DNA from: Dorea sp. AF36-15AT
Lineage (GTDB): Bacteria > Bacillota > Clostridia > Lachnospirales > Lachnospiraceae
Reading direction: 5' to 3'
Assembly: GCF_003477705.1 (NCBI RefSeq)
Contig: NZ_QUDV01000001.1
Coordinates: forward strand, 744,001-808,000
Length of the DNA: 64,000 nucleotides
The notes below the pieces were generated by a model. That model did not search any database and had not been told where the DNA came from. It saw only the letters and a program-made list of their open reading frames with translations. Below are positions 34,896 to 44,402 of this stretch, one piece after another. Every line of letters starts with the position of its first letter. The first letter of the stretch is position 1. Position numbers and translations under genes: made by a program.

Positions 34896-36260
34896 TTAAT
34901 TTGCAGCTGCGTGCATTTCTGCAGCCTCTTTCAAGATTTTCTTTCTGTTAACCAGTGCCATTGCAACCGCAATTACACCAACTACTGCAATTCCGATAAT
35001 CGGATTTAAACCATTTAATCTGGTAATTGCCCATGTTAATGGGTTTGCTCCATCACAGATACTTGAAATAGCTGTTGCAGAACCCATATCGAATCCAGCT
35101 GCTTTTGCTGCCGGAGTAATCCACTGCGACAGGTCAGTAGCAATATACAGACCAGCTGCCAATGTGATAATACCAATAATAAGTGCACGGAATCCATTTC
35201 CGTTAACCACCGGTGTGATCAATACAAACATCCATGGAATAACCGCAAGGTCTGCAAATGGCATTACCTGGTTTCCTGGAAGTAATACTGCAAGGAATAC
35301 AGTGATCGGTACAAGTACTAATGATACAGACAGAGTCATTGGATGACCAACACCTACTGCTGAATCAAGACCGATGTAAATTTTACCACGATTAGAGAAT
35401 TTCTTTTCAATAAACTCTGATGCAGCGTCAGATACAGGAATCAATCCTTCCATCAGGAGTGCTGCCATCTTAGGAATCAGAACCAATACAGCTCCAAGAT
35501 TAATACCTAATGCAAGAATTGCCGGGAAGTCATATCCTGCAACAACACCGATGATAATACCAAGCACTGTACCTACAAGGATTGGCTCTCCAAATACACC
35601 GAACTTCTTCTGCATTTTTTCGATATCAAAGTTAATCTTATTAACACCAGGAATTTTATCGAGAATCCAGTTAAATAACATTGCAATTGGTGCATATGCT
35701 GTTGTAAATCCATGCGGAAGTGAAACACCAGGAAGTCCTAATGTTTTTTCTACACCTGATGCTGTCCAGTCACCCAATACCATAATAATTACCATGTTCA
35801 GGATTGCAGCAATGATACCATACATCTGATTTCCTGTAACAACTGCAACAAGTGCTCCAGTAAATGCAAAATGCCAGTAATCCCAGATATCTACATCAAC
35901 CGTCTGTGTTGTGTTTGTCAGCAGCATTACAATATTTACAGCAAGACAAACTGGAATAATCACTGTTCCAACTGTAGATGCAAATGCAATCTGTGCAGCT
36001 GCCGGCCAGCCAACATCAATTACAGAAAGGCTCAGACCAAATCTTTCTGCCATCTGCGATACTGCCGGTGCAAGGTTATTACCCATCAAACCAGTCACAA
36101 GGTTCAGACCAATGAATCCGATACCTACTGTCAAACCTGCACGTAAAGACTTACCAAAACCAGCACCTAAAATGCAACCCATAACACAAATAATGATAGG
36201 CATCATTACCGTCGCACCCATATCACTTATGTACTGGAAAAATCCCAAAAAATAACTCAT
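34896..36260 (-). CDS. PTS galactitol-type permease IIC, operon 1
   Basis: 454 residues, many membrane helices, GatC family: ISDMGATVMMPIIICVMGCILG, RAGLTVGIGFIGLNL, DVDIWDYWHFAF. It shares clear similarity along its whole length with the IIC at 41366-42736. The ATG at 36260 follows AAGGAG; a frame from 36281 has no site. Forms the transporter with the IIB and IIA genes upstream. Confidence 0.92.
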   Translation of the reverse strand: MSYFLGFFQYISDMGATVMMPIIICVMGCILGAGFGKSLRAGLTVGIGFIGLNLVTGLMGNNLAPAVSQMAERFGLSLSVIDVGWPAAAQIAFASTVGTVIIPVCLAVNIVMLLTNTTQTVDVDIWDYWHFAFTGALVAVVTGNQMYGIIAAILNMVIIMVLGDWTASGVEKTLGLPGVSLPHGFTTAYAPIAMLFNWILDKIPGVNKINFDIEKMQKKFGVFGEPILVGTVLGIIIGVVAGYDFPAILALGINLGAVLVLIPKMAALLMEGLIPVSDAASEFIEKKFSNRGKIYIGLDSAVGVGHPMTLSVSLVLVPITVFLAVLLPGNQVMPFADLAVIPWMFVLITPVVNGNGFRALIIGIITLAAGLYIATDLSQWITPAAKAAGFDMGSATAISSICDGANPLTWAITRLNGLNPIIGIAVVGVIAVAMALVNRKKILKEAAEMHAAAN

Positions 36261-36323
36261 CTCTCTATTCTCCTTCCTCATCTATCAAGTTAATAGAATC
36301 CTTTTTGTTCCCTCATAAAACTT

Positions 36324-36614
36324 TTACTTCTGTAAAACTTCTACAATCTGATCAACGATTGGCTCAGTCCCTCTTCCAAGCAGGAATGGAGTTCCGATAA
36401 TTAATGGACAATGACATTCTCCGCCAAGTACTGTTGTAGAAATCACCAGATCATACTGTTTAGACTTCTCAGCCACTTCTGAAGCCTTTCCCTGTGTAAT
36501 CTGGAACTGTCCTTTCAGTCCTCTTTCTTCCAATGCTTTTGTGACTTTCTGATTTACTGCTGTAGATGTGCAAATACCTGAACCACATACTAACAATATT
36601 CTCTTCATAGTCAT
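36324..36614 (-). CDS. PTS galactitol-type IIB, operon 1
   Basis: About 96 residues. Phosphocysteine in LLVCGSGICTS near the N-terminus. ATG at 36614 or the one two codons later (36608): GGAGG lies 4 or 10 nt before them, so the choice is open. Family proteins usually start MKRIL. Confidence 0.88.
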   Translation of the reverse strand: MTMKRILLVCGSGICTSTAVNQKVTKALEERGLKGQFQITQGKASEVAEKSKQYDLVISTTVLGGECHCPLIIGTPFLLGRGTEPIVDQIVEVLQK

Positions 36615-36658
36615 TACACCTCCTTCATTTTTTATATGTACATTTTTCAAATGTAACA

Positions 36659-37135
36659 TTACTCTGTAAACGATTTACCAAATTTTTCTGCCAGTTCTTC
36701 TGGCGTTGCACAAGCTTTTAAACCTCTAAGATAACCTTCTGACTGAAAGATATCCATCATTCTTCCGAGGAAATCCACCTGGCTTTCTGGCTTTTTAATT
36801 GCCATCATAAACATCATTTCGCATTTCACAGATTCTTCCGGCATACCCATATGACAGAATTTTACTGGTTCTTTTAAAATTCCAACTGCAATAGCCTGTC
36901 TATTAACATGAATAGAATCTGTATGCGGAATGGCAATACCCATTTCTTCAAAGTTGAGTCCGGTACTAAATACCTTTTCTCTCTCTTTCACCGCATCTAT
37001 ATAACTTTCTTTTACAATCCCTTTTTCATATAAATGTTTTGCAAGAATTTCAATTGCTTCCTGATCATTCTTTGCTTCAATGTCCATAAGAATCAATTCT
37101 GGCGAAATATAAACATCACCTAATGCGCTCGACAT
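36659..37135 (-). CDS. PTS IIA (fructose/mannitol-type), operon 1
   Basis: 158 residues. Phosphohistidine H71 in GIAIPHTDSIHV. The ATG at 37135 has GGAGG 7 nt upstream; the longer frame would include this site. Receives phosphate from HPr and passes it to IIB. Confidence 0.9.
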   Translation of the reverse strand: MSSALGDVYISPELILMDIEAKNDQEAIEILAKHLYEKGIVKESYIDAVKEREKVFSTGLNFEEMGIAIPHTDSIHVNRQAIAVGILKEPVKFCHMGMPEESVKCEMMFMMAIKKPESQVDFLGRMMDIFQSEGYLRGLKACATPEELAEKFGKSFTE

Positions 37136-37165
37136 ATTTTCACCTCCTTCCACATTCGACAAATA

Positions 37166-39199
37166 TTACTTAGCTGTTGTTAATCCATTAAGTGCTTCCA
37201 TAATAGATACCTTATCAACTGCCTTATCTAATATCTGTCTCGTCCTCTCATTTCCAAATATCATCATCAGATCGTAAATTGCCTGATTCACACTCTCCGC
37301 ACTCTTAACACTCATTCCGATTACATATTTAACCGGATCATTCATTTCATGATGAAACTCGATTGGTTTCTTAAGTCGTATGAGTGAGGCTGCTTCATAT
37401 ATAACTCCCTCTTCAGCATCAGCATGAGGAAGTGCAGTTCCCGGACAGATTACGATATATGGTCCATAAGCTTCTATTTTCTGAATCATAGCCTGTATAT
37501 AGCGTTCTTCTACTGCTCCATCTTTATATAGAAGCTCGCCGGCATGATTAACAGCATCTTTCCAATCTTTTGCTTCATAATCCACCTCGATTCTGTTCTC
37601 AGACAGCCATTCGTAAAATGCTCCCTGAATATGAATCTCTTCTGGATTAATCACATCTAACTCGATACCTGCATTTGGTTCCATAATCCCTTCCATTACT
37701 TCCAATGCCATCTTTTGTATATCTAAAATATCATCTGTATTCAGCATTGCTGATCGAACCACAATACATGGTATCTCCTGCTTTTCAATAGGAATCGTCG
37801 AAATAATCATATTCGCACCACTGCGTTTAATTTCACCTGTATTATGCACCGATGAAACACTGACTATTTCTATTACCTCTTCAAGTGTCCTTAACTTTGC
37901 AAGCATAAACTGTGCTGTTCCACGTCCGGTCTCACACACAAGTGCGACCTTTATTTTACTGTGCTTCGAATTTTCAACTTTTTCTTTTTCGAGAACAGAT
38001 GCAAAATACAACACAAGAAATGACATTTCATCTTCTGAAAAAGAACATCCAATATATTCTTCAAGATTTCCAATATTTTTTCTTATGATTTCAAATATTT
38101 CCGGATATTCCTGTAGCAGCGAATCTTTCAATGGATTCGTCAATCGTTCTCTGGTTTGTAACCGATACACTGCTGATCTCATATGAGCAATCAGGAGATC
38201 ATACAAGGCAAAGTCCAGATAAAAATCAATTCCGAAACAGCTGGAAATCTTATATAACGCTTCCGATATCATTAATCGAATATCTAATGCATTACCTTTA
38301 TGTGTTTTGTCTTTTAAATAGCTTTTTCCTTTCAAGCATTCTGTAAAGTATAAAATTTCAACCTCTGGAATATCTAATTGATATTTGTTTCCAATCGTTT
38401 CTAATATTTCACTGCTAAATGTATATTTAGAGCTTTCTTTAAAACAAATCCATCTTTCCGCATAATGTTCTGGAATCACCTGATGATTTACAATCCGATT
38501 GATAATCAAAGTAATCTCTAAAACAGTTTCAAAAAACGAAAAATCCGACAAAAATGATTGTGCGTACTCTTCTTGTTGCACTACATGAGTACACATATCA
38601 TCATAAATATTTAATTTATCCATCTGGCGAATTAGCAGATTCCAGAAAGCTCCCAAATTATAACCCGTTCCATAATGATTATTGTCACCATTAACTTCTA
38701 ATAATTTTAGGATACCTTTTCGTATTTCTAACTCTGAGGCATTTACTATATATCCCCGACGTACCTGCGAAACAAGTTCCATATTATTCTCTTCAAACCA
38801 ATTCTTTAATTCTGATATGTCGTGTAACAGAGTATTTCTGCTTACTCCAATAATGTCTTTCAATTGTTCGACAGTCACATATCCGGTAGTGTTCAGCAAA
38901 ATCATCGCCAATATGGTGGAACGTTCATTCTTCGACATATAATATGTATAAAATGTTCTTGAACATATGAACTCTTCATACGCTTTTACATCAATTTTCT
39001 CAGCACTATCAATGACTAAATCACCATTCCCAGTAATCACAATAAGTGGAAGACTGTATTCTTGTAATGTATTATTCAAGTCTTTAATATCTGCTCGTAT
39101 TGTTCTTTCCTGCAGATTGTACTTGGTAACAAGCTCTAATATATTTTGTCTGTTTCCAAGAATCAGCTCTCTTAAAATCTTATTACTTCGTCTATTCAT
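37166..39199 (-). CDS. PRD-containing transcription activator of PTS operon 1
   Basis: 677 residues: N-terminal HTH (RTIRADIKDL), a second HTH (TVEQLKDIIGVSRNTLLHDI), two PRD modules (about 200-410), an EIIB-like domain with CETGRGTA, and an EIIA-like domain with H592 in TALPHADAEEG. This is the MtlR/LicR-type layout; phosphorylation by PTS proteins sets activity. Immediately upstream of the IIA gene (31 nt), so it is autoregulated with its operon. About 60% alike with the regulator at 44403. Confidence 0.92.
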   Translation of the reverse strand: MNRRSNKILRELILGNRQNILELVTKYNLQERTIRADIKDLNNTLQEYSLPLIVITGNGDLVIDSAEKIDVKAYEEFICSRTFYTYYMSKNERSTILAMILLNTTGYVTVEQLKDIIGVSRNTLLHDISELKNWFEENNMELVSQVRRGYIVNASELEIRKGILKLLEVNGDNNHYGTGYNLGAFWNLLIRQMDKLNIYDDMCTHVVQQEEYAQSFLSDFSFFETVLEITLIINRIVNHQVIPEHYAERWICFKESSKYTFSSEILETIGNKYQLDIPEVEILYFTECLKGKSYLKDKTHKGNALDIRLMISEALYKISSCFGIDFYLDFALYDLLIAHMRSAVYRLQTRERLTNPLKDSLLQEYPEIFEIIRKNIGNLEEYIGCSFSEDEMSFLVLYFASVLEKEKVENSKHSKIKVALVCETGRGTAQFMLAKLRTLEEVIEIVSVSSVHNTGEIKRSGANMIISTIPIEKQEIPCIVVRSAMLNTDDILDIQKMALEVMEGIMEPNAGIELDVINPEEIHIQGAFYEWLSENRIEVDYEAKDWKDAVNHAGELLYKDGAVEERYIQAMIQKIEAYGPYIVICPGTALPHADAEEGVIYEAASLIRLKKPIEFHHEMNDPVKYVIGMSVKSAESVNQAIYDLMMIFGNERTRQILDKAVDKVSIMEALNGLTTAK

Positions 39200-39345
39200 A
39201 AGTCCTCCTTAACTGTTGTATTTATTGTAATACGCATCTATTTAACAAAAAAGTCCAATTGATTTCCGTTAGTTTTACATGAATTTGGGTTAATTAATCA
39301 TATGTTTTTGTTTAAATATTCTAATGGTTTAAAATATGAACAATA

Positions 39346-39413
39346 AGAGATATACAAAAAACACCTCCAGATGTCAGATTATCTTCTGGCACCCGGAGGT
39401 GTGATATATCTCT
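39346..39413 (-). terminator. Extended hairpin with U-run
   Basis: Inner stem ACACCTCC/GGAGGTGT (39361-39402) with further pairs inside, followed by TTTTTTG on the minus strand; outer arms AGAGATATA (39346-39354) and TATATCTCT (39405-39413) pair too. It acts as a terminator on the minus strand, but the operon 2 terminator already lies 190 nt upstream. Confidence 0.7.
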
Positions 39414-39587
39414 CATTATTCTTTTTATAACATGTAATTACCCAACACGCAACAATGGTCGACTGCCACATTTGCTCAGCCACTGTCCTGTATATAAGGA
39501 AAAAAATCAAATTGGAGTTCTACTAATATATTCAAGATTTCTACAAATTCCTCAAATCTTCTTATCCCGTTTTGACGCTTCTGAAAC

Positions 39588-39624
39588 AAAAAATATCCTG
39601 GCAGTCAAAAACCACCAGGATATT
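39588..39624 (-). terminator. Terminator of PTS operon 2
   Basis: AATATCCTGG pairs with CCAGGATATT (39592-39624), followed by TTTTGTTTC on the minus strand, 26 nt after the last gene. Confidence 0.85.
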
Positions 39625-39649
39625 ATCTACATTATAAATGAAGGGAAAA

Positions 39650-40183
39650 TTATTGCTCTATCTCTTCCATAACCGGAACTTCTTCAACCTGAGAAAGCAG
39701 TTTTCTTGAAAGAACTGCTACTCCGACAGCAGACGCACATTCCAGAATTCCAAGGAATGTCATCCCGATTTCAGCTGAAATCTGATCATATTCGCCGGTT
39801 ATCATGAAATAAATACAACTGAAAACTGTAACGCCAGCAAAGAGTGCTCCAAACACGCCACATCTGCAAAGTCTTGCCGGTCCGTTCTTATGCTGTTTTA
39901 CTGTCATTTCGTCCGTGATCTTCATAGAAGTCGCAATGCCGATCCATGCGAATAAAAGCGGAACAAAATATACTAACCAGCTTAAGTATACGGCAAGATC
40001 GCTAATGCTCTGGCAGGAATGTGTACCGGTAAGTACAAATGCTGCCGTCATAACCGCAATTAAAATCGCAGCATATTTATTTATCTTAGAAACGTAATCC
40101 GAATCGCAGATATAATGCATCTTAATCGCAATCGGCTGTGTCTGTACTGTCCTGTTTGTTTCCTGTGTCTTTGTTTCAGTCAT
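39650..40183 (-). CDS. Unknown four-helix membrane protein at the end of PTS operon 2
   Basis: 177 residues. A polar N-terminus of about 38 residues, then four membrane helices (about 40-54, 65-88, 110-132, 140-160) and an acidic tail. No family recognised. The ATG at 40183 follows AAGGA. Its place as last gene before the terminator suggests co-regulation with polyol uptake. Confidence 0.7.
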   Translation of the reverse strand: MTETKTQETNRTVQTQPIAIKMHYICDSDYVSKINKYAAILIAVMTAAFVLTGTHSCQSISDLAVYLSWLVYFVPLLFAWIGIATSMKITDEMTVKQHKNGPARLCRCGVFGALFAGVTVFSCIYFMITGEYDQISAEIGMTFLGILECASAVGVAVLSRKLLSQVEEVPVMEEIEQ

Positions 40184-40212
40184 AATCAATCATCCTTCTT
40201 ATCTGTTATATT

Positions 40213-40974
40213 TTAGAGAGTTCGTCCGCCATCCATCAGAATAATCTGACCATGTATATAAGAACTCTCTGGAGCTGCCAGGAAACATGCAAGATTTGCA
40301 ATATCGTCCGGATATCCAAATCTTCCGATCGGGATTTTAGCCATCAGCTGCTCCTTTGACTCTTCTGTCGGATATAACGTATCAAACAAATCCGTAACAA
40401 TAACACGTGGTGCAATGGCATTTACATTCACGCCGTTCTTACCGAATTCTTTCGATACCGTACGCATCAGACCATGCTGGCCTGATTTGGATGCAGCATA
40501 ATGTGCTCCTCCTCCGGTTCCGGTAATACCGGAACCAGAGGTTACAAAGATAATCCGTCCTTCATCTTCAGGTTTCTTATCCGCAAAACAATCATAAAAA
40601 GCTTTGACTGTATAGAATGATCCGCTCAGATTGATAGAGATAACTCTCTCCCATTCTGCTGGTTCAATCTCAGCAATTGTATGTTTTCTGCTGACACCTG
40701 CATTAATCACAAGAATATCTATCTTACCAAAAGCATCTACCAGTTGCTGCTTTGCCTGAACCAAAGACTCATAATTTGAGACATCGGCTGCTGCGAACAC
40801 GCATTTATATCCTTTTGCTGTGAATTCTTCCTGAGCCGCAAATCCTGTAGCTTTATCAAAATCAATAATTCCCACAGCTGCACCGCTTTCAGCCATCTTC
40901 TCTGCGATACTTCTTCCAATACCCTTAGCTGCGCCGGTTACTACGGCTGTTTTACCCTTTAAACTTAAATTCAT
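40213..40974 (-). CDS. Short-chain dehydrogenase, probable sugar-phosphate or polyol oxidoreductase
   Basis: 253 residues, classical SDR. Cofactor loop TGAAKGIGRSIAE (13-25), NAGV, catalytic YAASKSG, and a C-terminal DGGRTL. Often annotated 3-oxoacyl-ACP reductase, but its place in a polyol PTS operon points to oxidation of a polyol phosphate or ketose reduction. Between the IIB gene and the membrane protein. Confidence 0.82.
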   Translation of the reverse strand: MNLSLKGKTAVVTGAAKGIGRSIAEKMAESGAAVGIIDFDKATGFAAQEEFTAKGYKCVFAAADVSNYESLVQAKQQLVDAFGKIDILVINAGVSRKHTIAEIEPAEWERVISINLSGSFYTVKAFYDCFADKKPEDEGRIIFVTSGSGITGTGGGAHYAASKSGQHGLMRTVSKEFGKNGVNVNAIAPRVIVTDLFDTLYPTEESKEQLMAKIPIGRFGYPDDIANLACFLAAPESSYIHGQIILMDGGRTL

Positions 40975-41037
40975 TTCAATTTCACCTCAACTGTCTAACT
41001 GCGTGTATACAAATCTGTTCTAACTTGCAGGCACTGC

Positions 41038-41310
41038 TTAACTTAAAATGTCAACAATTTTCTGAATATCCTGTTCCATTCCAATACCCGTCAGGAAAGA
41101 CAGTGCACGGATTACCGGAATCTTGTCATTTGAATAGCTTGTTGTAGTTACAATAAGATCAGCTCCAGCCATCTTAGACTCAATCTCAGCTACTTTACAC
41201 TGAACGATTTCCGCCTGTACATTTGCTTTTGCAAGTGCCTCTTTAATCTTTACACATACGACTGTTGATGTTGCAATGCCTGTTCCGCAGGCAACGATTA
41301 CTTTTTTCAT
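41038..41310 (-). CDS. PTS galactitol-type IIB, operon 2
   Basis: 90 residues. Phosphocysteine C8 in VIVACGTGIATS. GGAG before the ATG. Paralogue of the IIB at 36324. Confidence 0.92.
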   Translation of the reverse strand: MKKVIVACGTGIATSTVVCVKIKEALAKANVQAEIVQCKVAEIESKMAGADLIVTTTSYSNDKIPVIRALSFLTGIGMEQDIQKIVDILS

Positions 41311-41365
41311 AGATAGATATCTCCTTTCAATTCAACCTTTAAAGTCCTTTTAAATTATGCTCTAA

Positions 41366-42736
41366 TTATTTTGCTGCGTTAGCGGCCTCAACCTGAGCCT
41401 TAACGTCATTTCTTGTCCAGTACCACAGTCCAAAGTAGATAACTGCTACAGCAATACCCGCAATGAACATTGGCATGTTAGCTGGATCACAAAGCTTAGC
41501 AAATACCCATACAAGAATATGGCATGATGCATCGATACCTGAAATCTGTGTTGCGCCTTCTGGGAAAGCGAATCCTACAGCTTTACCCATTGCTGTTGTA
41601 GCCTCAGCCATGTTAGTAGCGATAAACAGGATACCACACATCATAACTGAAGAGCTAAGTACGCTTCGTACGATGTTACCACGGGAAGCAACTACTGCCC
41701 AGATTACTGTGAATGGAAGTACCGCAAAGTCAGCGTACGGAAGTAATCTGTTGTACGGCAGAATAATTGCCAGTGCAAGTGTAATAGGAATCATGATCAG
41801 GGATACCGTTACAACTGTTGGATGTCCTGTAGCTACAGCTGCATCCAGACCAATGTATACTTCTTTTCCTGGGAATCTCTTCTGAATGAAGTTTCTTGCG
41901 CCTTCTGAAATAGGCATCAGACCTTCCATAAGCAGAGATACCATTCTAGGAAGAAGTACAAGTACTGCAGCCATGTTAACACCTGTCAGGATAACCTGTT
42001 TTGAATCGTATCCGGCAAGTGCACCAATAATAAGACCAAGAACAAGACCAAGGAACATCGGCTCACCAATGAAACCAAGTTTCTTCTTTAATGTATCTCC
42101 TGTAACATTGACTTTGTTTAATCCAGGAATCTTGTCCCATACACGGTTCAATGCGTAGCATACTGGTGCCCAAGCAACAGTCTCAGCATGTGGCAGACAT
42201 ACACCCGGCAGTTCCAGGAAAGATCCTACTGCTGGAGCTGTCCAGTCAGCCAGCTTGAAAGTAACTACAGCGTGGATCAGTGCACACAGCAGGCAAAGCG
42301 GAAGGCTTCCTGTTGCGTAATAAATTACACCGCCTGCAAAAATTAAATGCCAGTAATTCCAAATATCAACGTCCATAGTCTTTGTCATATTAAGAGCTAA
42401 CATAATCATATTAACGATGAACAATAACGGAATTAACAAGACAGCAATTGGCGTTGCCCAAGTAATAGATGCTGCTACCGGCCAACCTACGTCCAATACA
42501 TTCAGGCTTAAATTCAATCTGTCAACCATTGCCTGCGCTGCTGCTCCTGCATAACTGCTGATCAGTCCGATAACCAGGTTAATTCCGATGAAACCAACAC
42601 CTACTGTCAAACCTGCACGGAATGACTTGACAAATCCCTGACCAAGAATCAGTCCGAAGATTGTCAGAATGATAGGAAGCATGGCACTTGCTCCCAGGTC
42701 CAAAATGTATTGAACCGCGCTTGTGATAATACTCAT
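41366..42736 (-). CDS. PTS galactitol-type permease IIC, operon 2
   Basis: 456 residues. GatC-family membrane protein (LDLGASAMLPIILTIFGLILG, RAGLTVGVGFIGINL, DVDIWNYWHLIF). Same layout as the IIC at 34896, with different loops, so probably a different polyol or affinity. Gene order in this operon is IIA-IIC-IIB, unlike IIA-IIB-IIC in operon 1. Confidence 0.92.
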   Translation of the reverse strand: MSIITSAVQYILDLGASAMLPIILTIFGLILGQGFVKSFRAGLTVGVGFIGINLVIGLISSYAGAAAQAMVDRLNLSLNVLDVGWPVAASITWATPIAVLLIPLLFIVNMIMLALNMTKTMDVDIWNYWHLIFAGGVIYYATGSLPLCLLCALIHAVVTFKLADWTAPAVGSFLELPGVCLPHAETVAWAPVCYALNRVWDKIPGLNKVNVTGDTLKKKLGFIGEPMFLGLVLGLIIGALAGYDSKQVILTGVNMAAVLVLLPRMVSLLMEGLMPISEGARNFIQKRFPGKEVYIGLDAAVATGHPTVVTVSLIMIPITLALAIILPYNRLLPYADFAVLPFTVIWAVVASRGNIVRSVLSSSVMMCGILFIATNMAEATTAMGKAVGFAFPEGATQISGIDASCHILVWVFAKLCDPANMPMFIAGIAVAVIYFGLWYWTRNDVKAQVEAANAAK

Positions 42737-42796
42737 AGTTTCTCATCCTCTCTTTCTTTTGTATTCCTTAAAGTGTCTATAAAATCATGGAATAAG

Positions 42797-43264
42797 CTAT
42801 GCCATAAGCTTCTCCATAACTTTCTCAATTGTGTCCATGTCTTCTGCCGCTTTTACGGTCTGTAACACAGATACGTTCTGGCAGGTTTCTACCAGTTTAG
42901 AAAGCATTTCGATCTGATCATTTGGCTTCATAATAGCGAGCATGAAGATCACTTCAACGGATACAGTTGCTTCATCATCTCCCATAACCACAAAGTCCAC
43001 AGGTTTGTCAAGAATGCCACAGAACACAGCTTTCTTATTAACATGAATAGCATCTGTATGTGGAATAGCCACTCCCATAGCTTCCATCGGAAGGCCTGTT
43101 GGGAATACTTTTTCTCGTTCAATGACTGCCCCTGGGTAAGTATCTTTTACCCATCCTTTTTCAACCAGCACATTGCCCATCTCACGCAACACCCCGAATT
43201 TATCAGTCGCATCCACCTTGGCCACAAGGTAACCTTTCTCTAAATTTTCCTTTAAAATCTCCAT
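42797..43264 (-). CDS. PTS IIA, operon 2
   Basis: 155 residues. H69 in GVAIPHTDAIHV is the phosphorylated histidine. AGGAG precedes the ATG. Sits between the dehydrogenase and IIC genes. Confidence 0.9.
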   Translation of the reverse strand: MEILKENLEKGYLVAKVDATDKFGVLREMGNVLVEKGWVKDTYPGAVIEREKVFPTGLPMEAMGVAIPHTDAIHVNKKAVFCGILDKPVDFVVMGDDEATVSVEVIFMLAIMKPNDQIEMLSKLVETCQNVSVLQTVKAAEDMDTIEKVMEKLMA

Positions 43265-43301
43265 ACTTCTTACTCCTTTTGTTAGATATAATAAAATCTT
43301 C

Positions 43302-44351
43302 TTATTTTTCGTCTGTATCAGACACCTGAATAACTACCTTTACTTCCTCTGCATTTTTACTCTTCGTAAATCCTTCTTCCCAGTTATCCAGATCTGTAAT
43401 CATAGTTACTACCTTCTCCGGATGTACCAGTCCCTCTGCCATCAGTTGTAAAGACGTTCTCCATGCACTCGGCTTCTGCGTTCTGGTTCCCATATAATGA
43501 ATTTCTTTTGGGAAGAAAATACCTACGTTGACTTCATTGATATCTTTTGCAAATACACCAATCTGGACAACCTCACCCTTTTTACGAATCAGCTCAAATG
43601 AACGATTTAATGCCGGAATAGCACCGGAACATTCATAGATTTTGTCTGGTCCGATACCATCTGTCATCTCATTCATTACAGTTCCCAGATCTTCTTTCAT
43701 CTGATCAACAATACGATCAAATCCAAGTGTTCTTGCAACTTCAAATCTCTTCTCATCTTTAGTAAGACCGGCAATAACTACTTTCGCACCCTGTGACTTA
43801 CATACCATACCGGTCAGCAGTCCCATAGCTCCCGGTCCAAAGATCAATACCGTCTCACCCGGCTTAACCTGTGATGTTTCCATGGCACCATGTACGCAGC
43901 ATGCAAGAGGCTCCGTCAAAGATGCCTGTAACAGACTTACTTTTTCTGGAAGTTTATGGATTCTCGCTTCATGGTTAATTACATATTCCGCAAATCCACC
44001 ATCAGCCTGTGTACCAAGTCCCTGTCTTGATGAGCAGAGATTATATTCTTCATTTTTGCAATAGATACATTTGCCACAGGTCTTAAATGTTGTCTCACTT
44101 GTTACTCTGTCCCCCACCTTTAACTCTTTTACATCTGGTCCAACCTCTTCTACAATACCCGAAAACTCATGACCCAGTGTAACCGGTGGTTTATTGCTGG
44201 CATACTCACCTGCCCATGTGTGAAGATCTGAACCACAGATTCCTGCATATACTACTCGGATCTTAACCAGATCACCGCTTACTTTCGGTTCCTCAACCTC
44301 TCGGATTTCCAAATTTCCAGGTCCCTTTGCGTATTTTACTAATGCTTTCAT
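43302..44351 (-). CDS. Zinc-dependent polyol (phosphate) dehydrogenase
   Basis: 349 residues, medium-chain dehydrogenase. Catalytic zinc Cys in AGICGSDLHTW, His in LGHEFSG; structural zinc cysteines in TCGKCIYCKNEEYNLC; Rossmann loop IFGPGAMGL. Related to sorbitol, galactitol-1-phosphate and threonine dehydrogenases. In this PTS operon it most likely oxidises the imported polyol phosphate to a ketose phosphate. The ATG at 44351 has GGAGG 6 nt upstream; one two codons earlier abuts the site. Confidence 0.88.
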   Translation of the reverse strand: MKALVKYAKGPGNLEIREVEEPKVSGDLVKIRVVYAGICGSDLHTWAGEYASNKPPVTLGHEFSGIVEEVGPDVKELKVGDRVTSETTFKTCGKCIYCKNEEYNLCSSRQGLGTQADGGFAEYVINHEARIHKLPEKVSLLQASLTEPLACCVHGAMETSQVKPGETVLIFGPGAMGLLTGMVCKSQGAKVVIAGLTKDEKRFEVARTLGFDRIVDQMKEDLGTVMNEMTDGIGPDKIYECSGAIPALNRSFELIRKKGEVVQIGVFAKDINEVNVGIFFPKEIHYMGTRTQKPSAWRTSLQLMAEGLVHPEKVVTMITDLDNWEEGFTKSKNAEEVKVVIQVSDTDEK

Positions 44352-44402
44352 CGTCATCCTCCTCTTTTGTCAATCCATCATACGTGACATTGATTGCATT
44401 AT

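Larger units (their letters stand above)
39200..39649. other. 450-bp intergenic region between the PTS operons
   Basis: No convincing gene. It contains the promoter region of PTS operon 1 (TTAAGGAGG before its regulator, an A/T-rich upstream stretch), the large hairpin at 39346-39413, an unassigned segment 39414-39587, and the operon 2 terminator at 39588-39624. A 66-codon open frame at 39472 on the plus strand has no site or family. Confidence 0.7.

Noticed and set aside
39472..39672. 66-codon plus-strand frame between the PTS operons
   Set aside because: No ribosome site, no family resemblance, and it runs through a terminator and into the gene on the other strand.
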